From NCBI GenBank assembly GCA_030431775.1, contig JAUIHW010000025.1, positions 1 through 57,102 on the forward strand: a DNA stretch of 57,102 bases. Direction: 5' to 3'. Shown piece by piece: positions 34,173 to 43,855 of this stretch. Every line of letters begins with the position of its first letter. Position 1 is the stretch's first letter. The DNA comes from Gammaproteobacteria bacterium (GTDB lineage Bacteria > Pseudomonadota > Gammaproteobacteria > Pseudomonadales > JAUIET01). The notes under the pieces are model-generated. The model ran no database searches. It was not told the DNA's origin and saw only the letters and a list, made by a program, of their open reading frames with translations. Made by a program: the position numbers and the translations under genes.

Positions 34173-35885
34173 ATGGACTTGTTTATTATTGACGCGATAG
34201 GCCCGTTTTTTCGCGACCTGGACTCCGGGCGCATCAACTGGTCTAAGATTCCGTTTGAACATTTACCGGTTGACGGCAACAAAGCCGATAAGTTCTGGCG
34301 CCGTGTGGGTGAAGATTTCGCGACCGTGGTGAGCCGCACAACCGAGCTCGGCTACAACGCAATCACGCTCGATAATATTGCGCATCTCACGCCTCACCCA
34401 TGGTATGAGCCTGAGGTTCTGGAACGAGTTCAGCGTTTTAATCACGAGTTCAAGCAGCTGCTGCCAGCGCTGGAGAATTCCGGCCAGCGTCTGTTTCTAA
34501 CTTCCGACGTGCTCACTACGACTCCGGCGATCGACCAGCGATTGGGTGACAATAAAGCATCCATGACGGCTTACTACTGTGATTTGGTGGCGCAGTTTTT
34601 CGACGAGTTTCCTACGACCGAAGGCTTGATTCTGCGCATTGGCGAAAGCGATGGCTTGGACATCGGAGACCCATTGCGCAGCCGTCTGCATCTGCGGACC
34701 GCGCGGGAAACCAATGACTTTCTGCGTAAATTGTTGCCCGTTTTCGAAGCCAGAGGCAAGCAGCTGATTCTGCGCACCTGGACGGTCGGGGCGCATCGGG
34801 TAGGCGACCTGATCTGGCATCGCAAGCGCCAGCATGAAGCACTGAATGACCTGGCCTCTGACGCACTGATTCTGTCCATGAAGCCCGGTGAGTCAGATTT
34901 CTTTCGCTACCTGCCGTTGAACAAGGCCTTTTACCGTTATCAGGGCCCGAAAATTCTGGAATTGCAAGCCAGACGCGAATACGAAGGCGCGGGTGAATTT
35001 CCGTCGTTCATCGGCTGGGACTGCGAGCGCTTACGTGAAGAGCTGCATTCGGCCGAAAATCTGCGCGGGATTTCCGTTTGGTGCCAAACCGGTGGTTGGC
35101 ACCACTTTCACCGGCTTACTTTTCTCAAGAACCACAGCCCATGGGTGGAACTGAACTGCCGCTCGGCGATCAGTGTGTTCAAGCACGGTAAAACCGCTGA
35201 GACTGCTATTGAATCAATGGTAGGCAAGACTCAGGCTACGGCCGCCACCGAGCTGCTAAGGCATAGCGAATACGTTATTCACAAGCTGTACTATATCGAG
35301 CCTTTTGCCCGCCAAAAACTCTTCTTCCGCCGGGTGCGGATTCCGCCATTGCTGCACCTTTACTGGGACACGCTATTCATTCACAGCTCGGTACGCCGGA
35401 TTATGCGTCACTTCGTGCAAGATCATGACGACGCCATCAATGAAGGCGAGTCCGCATTGTTGCGCTTCGATCGCATGCTGGAGTTGGTTGAGGACACCGA
35501 TTTACCGCTTGAAGACATTCGCTTTATGCGCGATACCTGCACCTTAATCGCATTGGCCAGGCGTTATTACTTCGAACCGTATAACGAAGACACACTGCAA
35601 CACATTCGCACTGCGAAAAAAGACTACAAAGAGCGCTGGCCAGGCAAAGTGCGGCCTCGTTACCGAATAAAAACCAATTTTCACCTGCCGCCATTCAGCC
35701 CGCGCAGTTTGCGCCTGGCCACCAGAGTTCTTTTGCGACGCAAACGGGGCTATCGCATTATTGACCGGGTGTTTACGCTCAGTCTGCTATCGATAATCTA
35801 CCGATTACTGCGCGAACGCAGCCATAAAGCGCTGCCAAAATTTCTGCGTAAATCCGCGATGGGAGTCGACTCACTGTTCGAATAG
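34173..35885 (+). CDS. Unrecognised protein, possible TIM-barrel glycoside-hydrolase-like fold
   Basis: 570 residues, no signal peptide or membrane segment. I cannot place it in a family with confidence. The first 320 residues alternate strands and helices as in a beta/alpha barrel: GYNAITLDNIAHLTP, GQRLFLTSDVLTTTP, TEGLILRIGESDGLD, GKQLILRTWTVGAHRVGD, KILELQARREYEGAGEFPSF, LRGISVWCQTGGWH. Acidic residues at strand ends (GESDG, QARREYEG) recall the catalytic acids of GH67/GH20-type hydrolases, which is inference. The C-terminal 250 residues are helical and very basic near the end. It has its own intergenic region on both sides. Confidence 0.6.
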   Translation: MDLFIIDAIGPFFRDLDSGRINWSKIPFEHLPVDGNKADKFWRRVGEDFATVVSRTTELGYNAITLDNIAHLTPHPWYEPEVLERVQRFNHEFKQLLPALENSGQRLFLTSDVLTTTPAIDQRLGDNKASMTAYYCDLVAQFFDEFPTTEGLILRIGESDGLDIGDPLRSRLHLRTARETNDFLRKLLPVFEARGKQLILRTWTVGAHRVGDLIWHRKRQHEALNDLASDALILSMKPGESDFFRYLPLNKAFYRYQGPKILELQARREYEGAGEFPSFIGWDCERLREELHSAENLRGISVWCQTGGWHHFHRLTFLKNHSPWVELNCRSAISVFKHGKTAETAIESMVGKTQATAATELLRHSEYVIHKLYYIEPFARQKLFFRRVRIPPLLHLYWDTLFIHSSVRRIMRHFVQDHDDAINEGESALLRFDRMLELVEDTDLPLEDIRFMRDTCTLIALARRYYFEPYNEDTLQHIRTAKKDYKERWPGKVRPRYRIKTNFHLPPFSPRSLRLATRVLLRRKRGYRIIDRVFTLSLLSIIYRLLRERSHKALPKFLRKSAMGVDSLFE

Positions 35886-35958
35886 GCCGCCGGTTCTTGG
35901 CGCGCAAGCACCAGGGTTGCTATAGTGTGCACAATAATAACACTGGAGAGGATTCACC

Positions 35959-37383
35959 TTGAATCACATCAGGGGGTGGTTGGTGACAGCGGTCTCGAGT
36001 GCCCTGTTAGCCGCTTGTTCGGATTACCAGCAATCAACCCCGCAGTTTGAAGAGCTGCCACCACCGCTTACCAATGTATCGCGCTCGCTGGAGGCTGTAC
36101 TTGAGCAAGGCACGCTTGCGGAGGCCTGCAATGAGTACGCAGCATCGCCGAATGACCAGCACCTCAAACTGAAATGCGGCAAATACCAGTTTTTTTATGA
36201 AGGCTTTGATACGCTGGGTGTGCCCGTACCCATCATGCGCCTGCTGATTGAGGACTTCTCTGAATACGTGGGCCCCGGCTTTGTCGGCTTGGGTATGTAC
36301 GAAGACCCTTATTCCGAGCAGCGATTTCCGCTCGGCTTTGGCGAAACCCAAGCTTTATCAGAGGACGTCAACGCCGTTGCGTATACCTGTGCGGCCTGCC
36401 ATTTTTCGCAAACCGACGACGGGCTGTATGTGGTTGGCCTTGCAAACCACAATCTTTTGTACGGTGATACATTAGCTTACATGACGGTCGCGCCGGCCGT
36501 AGCGACCGGTGTGGGAATTGACAGCCACCCCCCTGAGTCGATTGCTCGTGTGTCGCCAGCTGTAGAGCAAGCACTGGCAGAGGGGCGTTTCAATAGCATC
36601 ATCGACAAATTGCTGTCTCTGCGCGACATTGCACTTGACCCGGTACCTTTTGAAACCGAACAGCTGTGGATGAGTTGGCAGCCGGGCGTGCTGGACTTCT
36701 TCACTTTCCCGTTTCCTGAAGACGGCGTGCACATACCCATTCGCATTCCTTCATTGTTCGATATTCCCACCCGCACGGAAACCGCGCAGTTCAATATGCG
36801 CCATGCCCTGCTCACCGCCGCAGGCGGCGGTGGTTCTCTGGAAAGCTTTGTGCGCGGCTTTGTATTGACCAGTGGCGGCGATCTGGAACGCTGGGATGCC
36901 GAGGCACGCTCGCCTCTGGTGGACTACATTTACTCACTGCGCGCCCCACAGAACCGCAACCCACCAGATGCCGCACAGGCCGGGCGCGGCCGGGATCTTT
37001 TTGAGCGCCAGGGCTGCCTGGACTGCCACGACGGCAAGGCCTACTCCGGCCGAGAGCTGTTCAGCTTCGCCGAAATAGGCACGGACGACGCGCTGCGATA
37101 CTTTTCCGACCCCGAGCTGGATGGCACGTTCTGTTGCGGCATTGTTCCCGATGCCGACTCCGAATTGACCCAGGCCTTGAAAGCGCCTCGCCTGACGGGC
37201 ATCTGGGCACACAAACGCTTTTTGCACAACGGTAGCCTGTCTTCGCTGGAGGAGCTACTCTGCCTGAACCCACGAGCGGCCGAAGACCTTCGGCAGGGAA
37301 TGAGTAATCGCGGCCATGAGTACGGCTGTGAACTGAGCCTTGCCGACAAGCAGGATCTGTTGGCCTTTCTGCGCAGCCTGTAA
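35959..37383 (+). CDS. Di-haem c-type cytochrome lipoprotein
   Basis: 474 residues. A lipobox (LLAACSD) at the N-terminus makes it a lipoprotein. Two CxxCH haem sites are present: CAACH near residue 139 and CLDCH near residue 356, and candidate distal Met/His ligands follow (for example RFLHNGSLSSLEELL, as in cytochrome c peroxidase-like C-termini). The overall plan resembles di-haem peroxidase/thiosulfate-dehydrogenase-like electron-transfer proteins; the specific function is unknown. TTG at 35959 has GGAGAGG about 8 nt upstream. Convergent with the DUF1080 gene, 10 bp apart. Confidence 0.78.
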   Translation: MNHIRGWLVTAVSSALLAACSDYQQSTPQFEELPPPLTNVSRSLEAVLEQGTLAEACNEYAASPNDQHLKLKCGKYQFFYEGFDTLGVPVPIMRLLIEDFSEYVGPGFVGLGMYEDPYSEQRFPLGFGETQALSEDVNAVAYTCAACHFSQTDDGLYVVGLANHNLLYGDTLAYMTVAPAVATGVGIDSHPPESIARVSPAVEQALAEGRFNSIIDKLLSLRDIALDPVPFETEQLWMSWQPGVLDFFTFPFPEDGVHIPIRIPSLFDIPTRTETAQFNMRHALLTAAGGGGSLESFVRGFVLTSGGDLERWDAEARSPLVDYIYSLRAPQNRNPPDAAQAGRGRDLFERQGCLDCHDGKAYSGRELFSFAEIGTDDALRYFSDPELDGTFCCGIVPDADSELTQALKAPRLTGIWAHKRFLHNGSLSSLEELLCLNPRAAEDLRQGMSNRGHEYGCELSLADKQDLLAFLRSL

Positions 37384-37393
37384 CAGGATGGCG

Positions 37394-37993
37394 CTAATTA
37401 AACCGTTTGAGGGCAATATTCCTAAAGCGCACCACACCGGCACCCACCGATTGCAGTGCGATATGGCCTTCTGAAAAACGTTCGTCCTGCAAGTCAGCAA
37501 CCTGGATACCATTGATCCAGGCCTGTATGCGCTTACCCTGTGCCTTAATCTCGTATTGGTTCCAGCGATTGACAGTATCGACGTGGGCCAACGGAGATGC
37601 CAGAAACACCACAGCCCCGGTGCGCCATTCCTGCCGCGGGTGCTTGTCCCATATATTCAGCTCATAACAAATATCCGGGTGGATGCCCTGCTGACTGGCA
37701 CAGCGAATGAAAATGCCGCTGTTGATTGTGTCATCCACCCAAAATTCCAGCGTTAGATGAAAGTCTCGATAGCGCGCATCGCTGACCAGAAAAGTATCGC
37801 CTGCATCGGCTGTTTCGGAAATTTCCCCATCGGCAAATTGCCAGCTTTGCTCGCCACTTTGCTGCCAGCCCGCGCCGCTGGCGCCGTCAAACAGCGCCTG
37901 CCAGTTCCCGGAGTTCTGCTCGGGCACCACGCAGGACGACAACACAACAAACGAAGTCAACGCCAGCAAGCGGCTCCAACAAGGAGTTTGCAT
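37394..37993 (-). CDS. DUF1080 (3-keto-disaccharide hydrolase-like) lipoprotein
   Basis: 199 residues with lipobox VVLSSC. The DUF1080 concanavalin-like fold is recognised from WQALFDGASGAGWQ, SQQGIHPDICYELNIWDKHP, RWNQYEIKAQGKRIQAWING and GHIALQSVGAGVVRFRNIAL. Members of this domain act on keto-glycosides in some bacteria, but most are uncharacterised. It overlaps nothing and lies 8 bp after the GST gene on the same strand. Confidence 0.8.
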   Translation of the reverse strand: MQTPCWSRLLALTSFVVLSSCVVPEQNSGNWQALFDGASGAGWQQSGEQSWQFADGEISETADAGDTFLVSDARYRDFHLTLEFWVDDTINSGIFIRCASQQGIHPDICYELNIWDKHPRQEWRTGAVVFLASPLAHVDTVNRWNQYEIKAQGKRIQAWINGIQVADLQDERFSEGHIALQSVGAGVVRFRNIALKRFN

Positions 37994-38001
37994 CAGGCCG
38001 T

Positions 38002-38631
38002 CTACGCCGGTTTTTGTGCCGCTGGCCCGGCCAGGGCCATGGCTTTTTGATACGCCGGGCGTGCCGACACCCGGTCGATATAAGCTTGGATATTCGGGTA
38101 AGCGCTAAGATCAATGCCAAGCATTGGTGTCAGATTGCTCAGCGGAAACATTGCCATGATGTCGGCACAGCTGAATTCACTACCGGCCAGATAATCACAT
38201 TCCCCTAAGCGCTCATTCAAGTACTGGTAGCTGCGCTGCAACCTGGAATCCATCGTCTTCAGCATACTGCTTTCGGGGTCGGCGTTGTCACCCGCTGCCA
38301 TCTTGGCGAAGAACATACTTTGCAGGTTGTGGTTCAGCTGCATCCAGTACAGATAGTCGGGGTAGTTTTCCGCTTCCGGAGCGACGCTCAACCGCCCACT
38401 ACCGTAGCGCTGACTCAGGTATTCAACAATCGCGTTGGACTCGGTGAGCACCAGGTCGCCATCACGTATCGTGGGGGCCGTTGCCGTTGGGTGCAGGGCA
38501 CGATAATCATCCTGCATCAGAAAATCCGGCCCACGGTCAAACCATTCCAGCTGGTAGGGAATGCCCAGTTCTTCCGCCAGCCACACAATCCTATCCGATT
38601 GGGACACCCCCAGGTGATAAATAGTAATCAT
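38002..38631 (-). CDS. Glutathione S-transferase family protein
   Basis: 209 residues. The thioredoxin-like N-domain has ITIYHLGVSQSDRIVWLAEE with Ser in the active-site region, the cis-Pro segment TATAPTIRDGD and the Glu-Ser pair TESNAIVEYLSQRYG; the C-terminal helical domain contains YLAGSEFSCADIMAMFPL. The glutathione-dependent role is open. Probably co-transcribed with the DUF1080 lipoprotein. Confidence 0.86.
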   Translation of the reverse strand: MITIYHLGVSQSDRIVWLAEELGIPYQLEWFDRGPDFLMQDDYRALHPTATAPTIRDGDLVLTESNAIVEYLSQRYGSGRLSVAPEAENYPDYLYWMQLNHNLQSMFFAKMAAGDNADPESSMLKTMDSRLQRSYQYLNERLGECDYLAGSEFSCADIMAMFPLSNLTPMLGIDLSAYPNIQAYIDRVSARPAYQKAMALAGPAAQKPA

Positions 38632-38764
38632 CGTTTCCTGCCTTCGTTCTTACATTGAATGGCGCATATTAGCTTACCTTACGCAGGAAAGGCTGCCTAA
38701 TTCAGCTCACTATGTAAGACGGCGCCCACGGATCTCATCGAAAATCTGTGGCAACCCTCTTTCG

Positions 38765-39838
38765 TTAACGGCGAAGCACGAAACCAAAGTCTTTATTGTT
38801 CGGCGAACAGTTCAGAAACCAGCTGGAAATAAAGCCCCTGTCACGGGCGAGCTGAGCCAATACAGAAAAATTCTCTGGCGAATAGTAGTGCACATGAATC
38901 GAATAATTGCGTTCAATCAGGCTTTGAGGTGTGTTGTACGGTGCCGTGCTTTCGCACCACTTCAGGTACTTCGCCATACTGATCTCAGCAACTTGATCGC
39001 GATATTCTTCCAGCCATTCGCTGCTGCTGCTCGGGCGTTGCCGGCAATCGAAGGTAAAGCGGCAATCCGGCACTACACCGAGAATCAAACCGCCTTCTCG
39101 AAGCTTCCGGCTCCAGTTTTCCAGCACCTGCAGAGGGTTTACCAGGTGCTCAAACACGTGATTGGAAAATACAAAGTCAATACTCTGATCTTCCAGGTGG
39201 TTTAAGTCTCGGGCATCGGCAACCTTGTAGCGCGGCCATAGGTCGCTTGCAATTTCCAGCCCCTGTTTGTTGTACAGTTCATTCCACTTCTCAGCGGGCA
39301 TGGACTCTACGTAGGTAACATCCACATCGTCAGACGGCAAGATTTTGGGGTTGCGCCCTGGGCCGATTTCAACTCCGGTACCACGAACCAGCGGCAACAA
39401 TTTACTGCGAGGGTTAAACGCAAAACAGGTGCACAAATGCAAATACTCATTCGATTTGTTCACTAACTCAAAGTCAAATTCGCTGCTGCTGCAGATGTGC
39501 GCAGGCCAGTCCAGCTCAATATTGGTCACTATTTCGCCCGCCCGCACATGGGTTTTACTCAGCAGCATTCTTTCTGCACCCGCTTCACGTTCTATCAGTT
39601 CTATTTGCAGGCAGACCGCTTGTCCTCCATCACTGTTGTCAATTTTCCAGTCCAGAAAGCGCGGAAAATTACGCAGGCTCTGCAGCTTGTGAGCCTGACT
39701 GATTCGAGCAGATGAAGCAGGCGCCATATGCACAGCGCGCATTTTGCGCCCACTGACGGAGCGAATATCGGTGTCGATAAGACCGTTTATTGGTTGATAG
39801 CAGTAGTCCTTACGGCCTACCAGATCGGCAAGGTTCAT
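38765..39838 (-). CDS. SAM-dependent methyltransferase domain protein
   Basis: 357 residues. The C-terminal half is a class I methyltransferase: motif I GTGVEIGPGRNPKILPSD, KVADARDLNHLEDQSIDFVF with SNHVFEHLVNPLQVLENWS after it, and LREGGLILGVVPDCRF. The N-terminal 160 residues are a beta-rich region with no family I know. Methyltransferases of this GVEIGPGRNP subtype often sit in polysaccharide or rhamnan-type clusters, but no such cluster is present. ATG at 39838 has GGAGGG 7 nt upstream; the GTG at 39844 is part of that spacer. Confidence 0.78.
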   Translation of the reverse strand: MNLADLVGRKDYCYQPINGLIDTDIRSVSGRKMRAVHMAPASSARISQAHKLQSLRNFPRFLDWKIDNSDGGQAVCLQIELIEREAGAERMLLSKTHVRAGEIVTNIELDWPAHICSSSEFDFELVNKSNEYLHLCTCFAFNPRSKLLPLVRGTGVEIGPGRNPKILPSDDVDVTYVESMPAEKWNELYNKQGLEIASDLWPRYKVADARDLNHLEDQSIDFVFSNHVFEHLVNPLQVLENWSRKLREGGLILGVVPDCRFTFDCRQRPSSSSEWLEEYRDQVAEISMAKYLKWCESTAPYNTPQSLIERNYSIHVHYYSPENFSVLAQLARDRGFISSWFLNCSPNNKDFGFVLRR

Positions 39839-39925
39839 TGTCACACCCTCCGTGGTGTTGTTGTTATTTTATTCGCTTAGTGTAGTACAGATTTCATTAC
39901 TGGCTGCGAATCGTATGGTGATTAT

Positions 39926-40363
39926 TCAACTTTTGGCAGGGGCAGTCGGGCTATCCTCAAGTTCATAAAACAGTTCACCCAACATTCGCTGAATGGCTAA
40001 CTCTGACGCATACACGCGCTCGCCGCCCAGGCGGTCACCTTCAACCAGCAGTACTCCCAGTAGTCGATGGGTCTCCCGCTGGCCAGCAAACTCCAGGGTA
40101 ACATCATATTCCTGGGTGACCGAATTGTTGTTCACCCATTGATTCAGTAGAACCGTATCCACCACATGCGGCGAAAACGTTACAAAAAAGTTTTTGTAGA
40201 ACTTCAAGGTGTTGTCCCATCCGCTGAATTGCTTGCCTATGGTCGGGTACTCGTACAGAGGGTTCGGACCCAGCGTTTCCATCAGTTCGTCGAGCCTCTG
40301 CTCGGCCTCCAGCTGGGCATGCCTTGCACCCAGTTCAGCCACTTGCTCTAGCGATAAGGCCAT
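39926..40363 (-). CDS. NTF2/SnoaL-like domain protein
   Basis: 145 residues with a single cystatin-like cone fold: N-terminal helices (LEQVAELGARHAQLEAEQRL), NPLYEYPTIGKQFSGWDNTL and the strand block VNNNSVTQEYDVTLEFAGQ. Such domains bind small hydrophobic ligands or act as isomerases or hydrolases. It lies 40 bp downstream of the DUF1214 gene and probably belongs to the minus-strand run that starts with the OYE-type gene. Confidence 0.72.
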   Translation of the reverse strand: MALSLEQVAELGARHAQLEAEQRLDELMETLGPNPLYEYPTIGKQFSGWDNTLKFYKNFFVTFSPHVVDTVLLNQWVNNNSVTQEYDVTLEFAGQRETHRLLGVLLVEGDRLGGERVYASELAIQRMLGELFYELEDSPTAPAKS

Positions 40364-40403
40364 GGTGATTGCCTCCTTCCCTACGGTTAATTAACAGCCA
40401 GTC

Positions 40404-41639
40404 TCAGCGGTGCGAGCGGATCTGCAGGTGCCGCCGGCGCTGCGCGCGCGTATGCTCACGCTGGCCGGGCGTGGTCACGCTGAATTCCGGTATGTGCTGA
40501 GGCAAGTCCTTAATGGACAGCAATTGCGCACTTGGGTACTGGTCTTTGGGTATCTCGCCGAGCATACCATCCCAGCGTAACAGAAACACACCACGCCGCA
40601 AGGCGCCGGGATCTAACCAGTTTTTATAGCCTGGATCACGAAGACTGATCACATAATAGTAGGCACCATCGGGTGCTAAGCGTGATTGCGCGGCATTCAG
40701 GCTGGAAGTCAGGTTGTCGTGGTCCAGCGAGGCAAACCATAGGTCGGCCAATTGTATGGCTTGATACTGGGCACTGGTATCCGGAATTCGAATCACCAGT
40801 GCCTGCTCATCCGTCAGCTCAAAATGTCCAGCGCTCATCCAACGCCCTTTCGCCCCGCCCTGGCTGTAAGTGTCGTAAGGCGGTAGCACCGTGTTAACCG
40901 GTCGCGCCTGCAGGAAGCGCTTGTGCACGAACTGTGGCCAGGTTTTGGCTGTGGTCGCAAACATGTCAGCCGCCGCACGAATGCGGGCGGCCAGCTCAGC
41001 CTTCGACTCCGGTGGTTTGCGTTTGCCCTCATAACCCACCCGATCAATATGGATCTCACCGGTGGCTTCGTCGTTCCAGTCGGCATAGATGTGGCGCGCA
41101 AATAAGGTGGTCGCATCGGCGGGGTTTTTCAGCCAGTTACCTTTTTGCTCGTTAGCGCTTACCCAGATTTCAAAACTGCCGTCGGCGGCAAACTCAATGT
41201 CTTCAAAGGACATAAAACCCGTGGAGCGCCCTGAGCCATCCCAGGGCCGGCCGGAGTAAATCTGTAGCTCCATGCGCACAGCCGAACCAAGCTTACCCCA
41301 CACCCGATAGCTTTCCCCACCCACAATAGGCGAGAAAGCGTAGCGCTGGTCCGGATTATCACCGCCTTCGCGCAACCAGAAATCCAGAATACGAAAATAC
41401 GGAAAGTCTGCATCCTGCAACACTCCCGCTTCGATGCCTTTCATGAAGGAACGCAATAAATGACGATAAGCACCCACTTGCTCAGCCTCGGATTGAAAGG
41501 ACGGGGACTGCCGGATGACCTGCTCAGATTGTTGCAATGTGTCAAGCAGCTGCTGGTAAGCCGCTTGTAATTCATCGGGCTTTGAAGCCGCCGAAAGCGG
41601 TAGCATTAGACAAGCAGCCAGTAATAATAAAAATCGCAT
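40404..41639 (-). CDS. DUF1214 family secreted protein
   Basis: 411 residues. ATG at 41639 gives a good signal peptide (MRFLLLLAACLMLPLSAASK); the frame continues upstream to 41675 but without a signal. The DUF1214 region is in the C-terminal half (HFELTDEQALVIRIPDTSAQ, IQLADLWFASLDHDN, GAYYYVISLRDPGYKNWLDP). DUF1214 proteins often occur in steroid/hydrocarbon catabolic clusters; their function is unknown. It follows the OYE-type gene by 35 bp. Confidence 0.78.
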   Translation of the reverse strand: MRFLLLLAACLMLPLSAASKPDELQAAYQQLLDTLQQSEQVIRQSPSFQSEAEQVGAYRHLLRSFMKGIEAGVLQDADFPYFRILDFWLREGGDNPDQRYAFSPIVGGESYRVWGKLGSAVRMELQIYSGRPWDGSGRSTGFMSFEDIEFAADGSFEIWVSANEQKGNWLKNPADATTLFARHIYADWNDEATGEIHIDRVGYEGKRKPPESKAELAARIRAAADMFATTAKTWPQFVHKRFLQARPVNTVLPPYDTYSQGGAKGRWMSAGHFELTDEQALVIRIPDTSAQYQAIQLADLWFASLDHDNLTSSLNAAQSRLAPDGAYYYVISLRDPGYKNWLDPGALRRGVFLLRWDGMLGEIPKDQYPSAQLLSIKDLPQHIPEFSVTTPGQREHTRAQRRRHLQIRSHR

Positions 41640-41674
41640 TAAGCACCTCAGCAAGTGGGAACATACAACTATCA

Positions 41675-43738
41675 TCAGGCTTCAGCGCCTAGTTGGGCAA
41701 GCGCCTCGGCGGCAGTTTTTGCAGCGCCGGCAATCAAACCCGGTGCCAGGCTGTCACCAATACAGTGCACAGTAAAGCCGGCTTGTTGCAGTTCCTTTGC
41801 CAGTTCAGGAGCCGGCTCTGGCCTGCCGGCGATGATGACGCTATTGCATGGAATGCGATGTTCATGCTGGTCGCTCCGCACTATTACAGCATCGGCATCG
41901 ATACGCTCCACAAGAACACCGGTGTTCACCGTCACCCGAAGTTCGTCCAGGCGCCCCATGTGTTCATGGCGGCGTTTTTTGCCAAGCTCCGGAGCAATCC
42001 GGTGCTGCTCATCCAGCAGATGCACGCGTCGGCCGCGTCGGGCAAGAAACTCGGCCAGCTCTACCGCAACCACATCAGCCCCAATAATCACCACGCGCCG
42101 GCCAATCATCGGCAGCCAGTAACGGCTCCAACTGCGCAATCGTTTGGGGGTCAGAAATTTCTGGTTCACTGCCGCAAACTTCGCCAGCCAATTCAGCGGC
42201 CAGCGCAATTGCACACTCTGCTCCGCTGAGCCGGTAGCGAAACCCAGCATCTGCCGCAGGCTGGAACCGGTCAGCACATGCGCCTGGTCCATACCTGGTA
42301 TATCCGGCGTGCGCAGGCCAGCGCCAGTCGCCACAAGTACTGCGTCTGCTTGCTCTTTTTGCACCTCGATTGGACCAGCCCTCACGCCCAGGCGCAGCTC
42401 AATCTTAAGGCGCCGCACTTCGTCAAGCAGCCAGCTTAACAGGCGTTCATTATCGGAGTGTACGGTGGCCGCCAGGTTAAGGGAGCCTCCCAGGCGTTTG
42501 TGCTGCTCGAACAATACCACCTGATGACCCTGGTCCGCGGCCAGGCAGGCGGCCTGCAGGCCGGCCGTGCCGCCGCCGATAATGGCCAGTTTCTTGGTAC
42601 CCCGTTGCAACTGCAGTTCGTATTCGCGCCCGGCAAACGGATTAACCGCGCACGCGAGGTTGTCGTGCATCTGCATGGAATCAATACAGTGCTGGCAGGA
42701 AATACAGCGGCGCAACTGCTTAACACGTCCAGTGCTGATCTTATTGGGCAGTTCAGGGTCTGCCAGCAATGGCCGCGCCATGGCCACCAGGTCCGCGCGG
42801 CCATCCGCCAGCACCTGCTCGGCGACTTCCGGGTCGTGCAAGCGGCCAACAACAATCACCGGCACATCGACCACATGCTTGATCGCTTCGGCTTGGGCAA
42901 TATTGTGCGCATCACCGAGTTCCGAACGGCCCACCATCATGGTCACCAGCGAATCCGATATTCCGCCACTGACCCGAAAGGCATCCACACCGGCTGCCAC
43001 CAGCTCCGGTGCCAGGCGCTGTGTATCGTCAATGGCCCGTCCACCCGGCACGCGCTCAAAGCCGGATATACTCAACACAACGGGAAAGTCTGAGCCGGTG
43101 CGCAGTTTTATGGCACCGAGCACTTCTGCAATCAGACGCGTGCGGGTTTCCGCCCGAAAGGCCGAATAATCATCAGTCCGTTTGTTGCGCTGCGGTGACA
43201 AAAAAGACCCCAACAGGTTATAGCAGTGCGCCGCATGCAGCTCGATGCCATCGTAACCCGCTTGCTGAGCACGGTAGGCCGCGTCCGCATACTGCTGAAT
43301 AATCGCCGGCAGCTCCTCCGTCCCAAGCTCGCGGCTGGCCCAGCCCCACACTGGCGCCACGCTAACGGATGGCCCCAGCGGTTGTGGACCACCAAACATA
43401 GGTGCGACGCTTTCCGGCCCGGTATGGCTCAACTGCGGAATCACTTTGGCGCCGTAGCTGTGAACGCGGCTGGTAAGCTGCTCGTGGAATGGAATGTAGC
43501 GGTCTTCCCCAAGCGTCATCGAGCGATGCATATAGCGATGAACCACATCCGTGGTCACCAGCTCGGTAATAATCAGCCCCACGCCCCCTTCCGCACGCGC
43601 TTCGAAGAATCGCATCAGGCGTTCACTGGGGGTTTGGTCCGCATTGCAATACGCCGTGGTCATCGGCGACATGACCATACGGTTGCGCAGAGTCATAGCG
43701 CCAATTTTTTTTGGCGCTGAGAGACAGGGGAAATCCAT
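41675..43738 (-). CDS. 2,4-dienoyl-CoA reductase/BaiCD-like NADH:flavin oxidoreductase
   Basis: 687 residues with two parts. An old-yellow-enzyme FMN barrel (ELHAAHCYNLLGSFLSPQRN, SGFERVPGGRAIDD, VIVVGRLHDPEVAEQVLADG) is followed by an Fe-S linker with cysteines in CISCQHCIDSM and NLACAVNPFAG and an FAD/NAD module (KLAIIGGGTAGLQAACLAAD, RRVVIIGADVVAVELAEFLA). The second dinucleotide motif has GADVVA where GGGxVG is usual. The family reduces enoyl or dienoyl substrates, including bile acid and steroid intermediates (BaiCD, FadH). Head of a minus-strand run with DUF1214 and NTF2-like genes. Confidence 0.86.
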   Translation of the reverse strand: MDFPCLSAPKKIGAMTLRNRMVMSPMTTAYCNADQTPSERLMRFFEARAEGGVGLIITELVTTDVVHRYMHRSMTLGEDRYIPFHEQLTSRVHSYGAKVIPQLSHTGPESVAPMFGGPQPLGPSVSVAPVWGWASRELGTEELPAIIQQYADAAYRAQQAGYDGIELHAAHCYNLLGSFLSPQRNKRTDDYSAFRAETRTRLIAEVLGAIKLRTGSDFPVVLSISGFERVPGGRAIDDTQRLAPELVAAGVDAFRVSGGISDSLVTMMVGRSELGDAHNIAQAEAIKHVVDVPVIVVGRLHDPEVAEQVLADGRADLVAMARPLLADPELPNKISTGRVKQLRRCISCQHCIDSMQMHDNLACAVNPFAGREYELQLQRGTKKLAIIGGGTAGLQAACLAADQGHQVVLFEQHKRLGGSLNLAATVHSDNERLLSWLLDEVRRLKIELRLGVRAGPIEVQKEQADAVLVATGAGLRTPDIPGMDQAHVLTGSSLRQMLGFATGSAEQSVQLRWPLNWLAKFAAVNQKFLTPKRLRSWSRYWLPMIGRRVVIIGADVVAVELAEFLARRGRRVHLLDEQHRIAPELGKKRRHEHMGRLDELRVTVNTGVLVERIDADAVIVRSDQHEHRIPCNSVIIAGRPEPAPELAKELQQAGFTVHCIGDSLAPGLIAGAAKTAAEALAQLGAEA

Positions 43739-43855
43739 AGGCGGCGGAAGGTTTGGTTTTAGCCTATGATAGCGCGTTTAGACGGCCAGCATCTCAAACG
43801 CAAAACCGAACCGCTATCTCCGCCGGCGTCAGTTCAGAGGTGTTTCGGGAGCGCC

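Noticed and set aside
41640-41675. Upstream start of the DUF1214 protein
   Set aside because: It would place 12 residues before a clear signal peptide and reach into the stop codon region of the upstream OYE gene.
43738-43855. Short inverted repeats upstream of the OYE-type gene (CATAGGC/GCCTATG, GATAGCG/CGCTATC)
   Set aside because: Seven-base matches with long, unequal spacers; too weak to call an operator.
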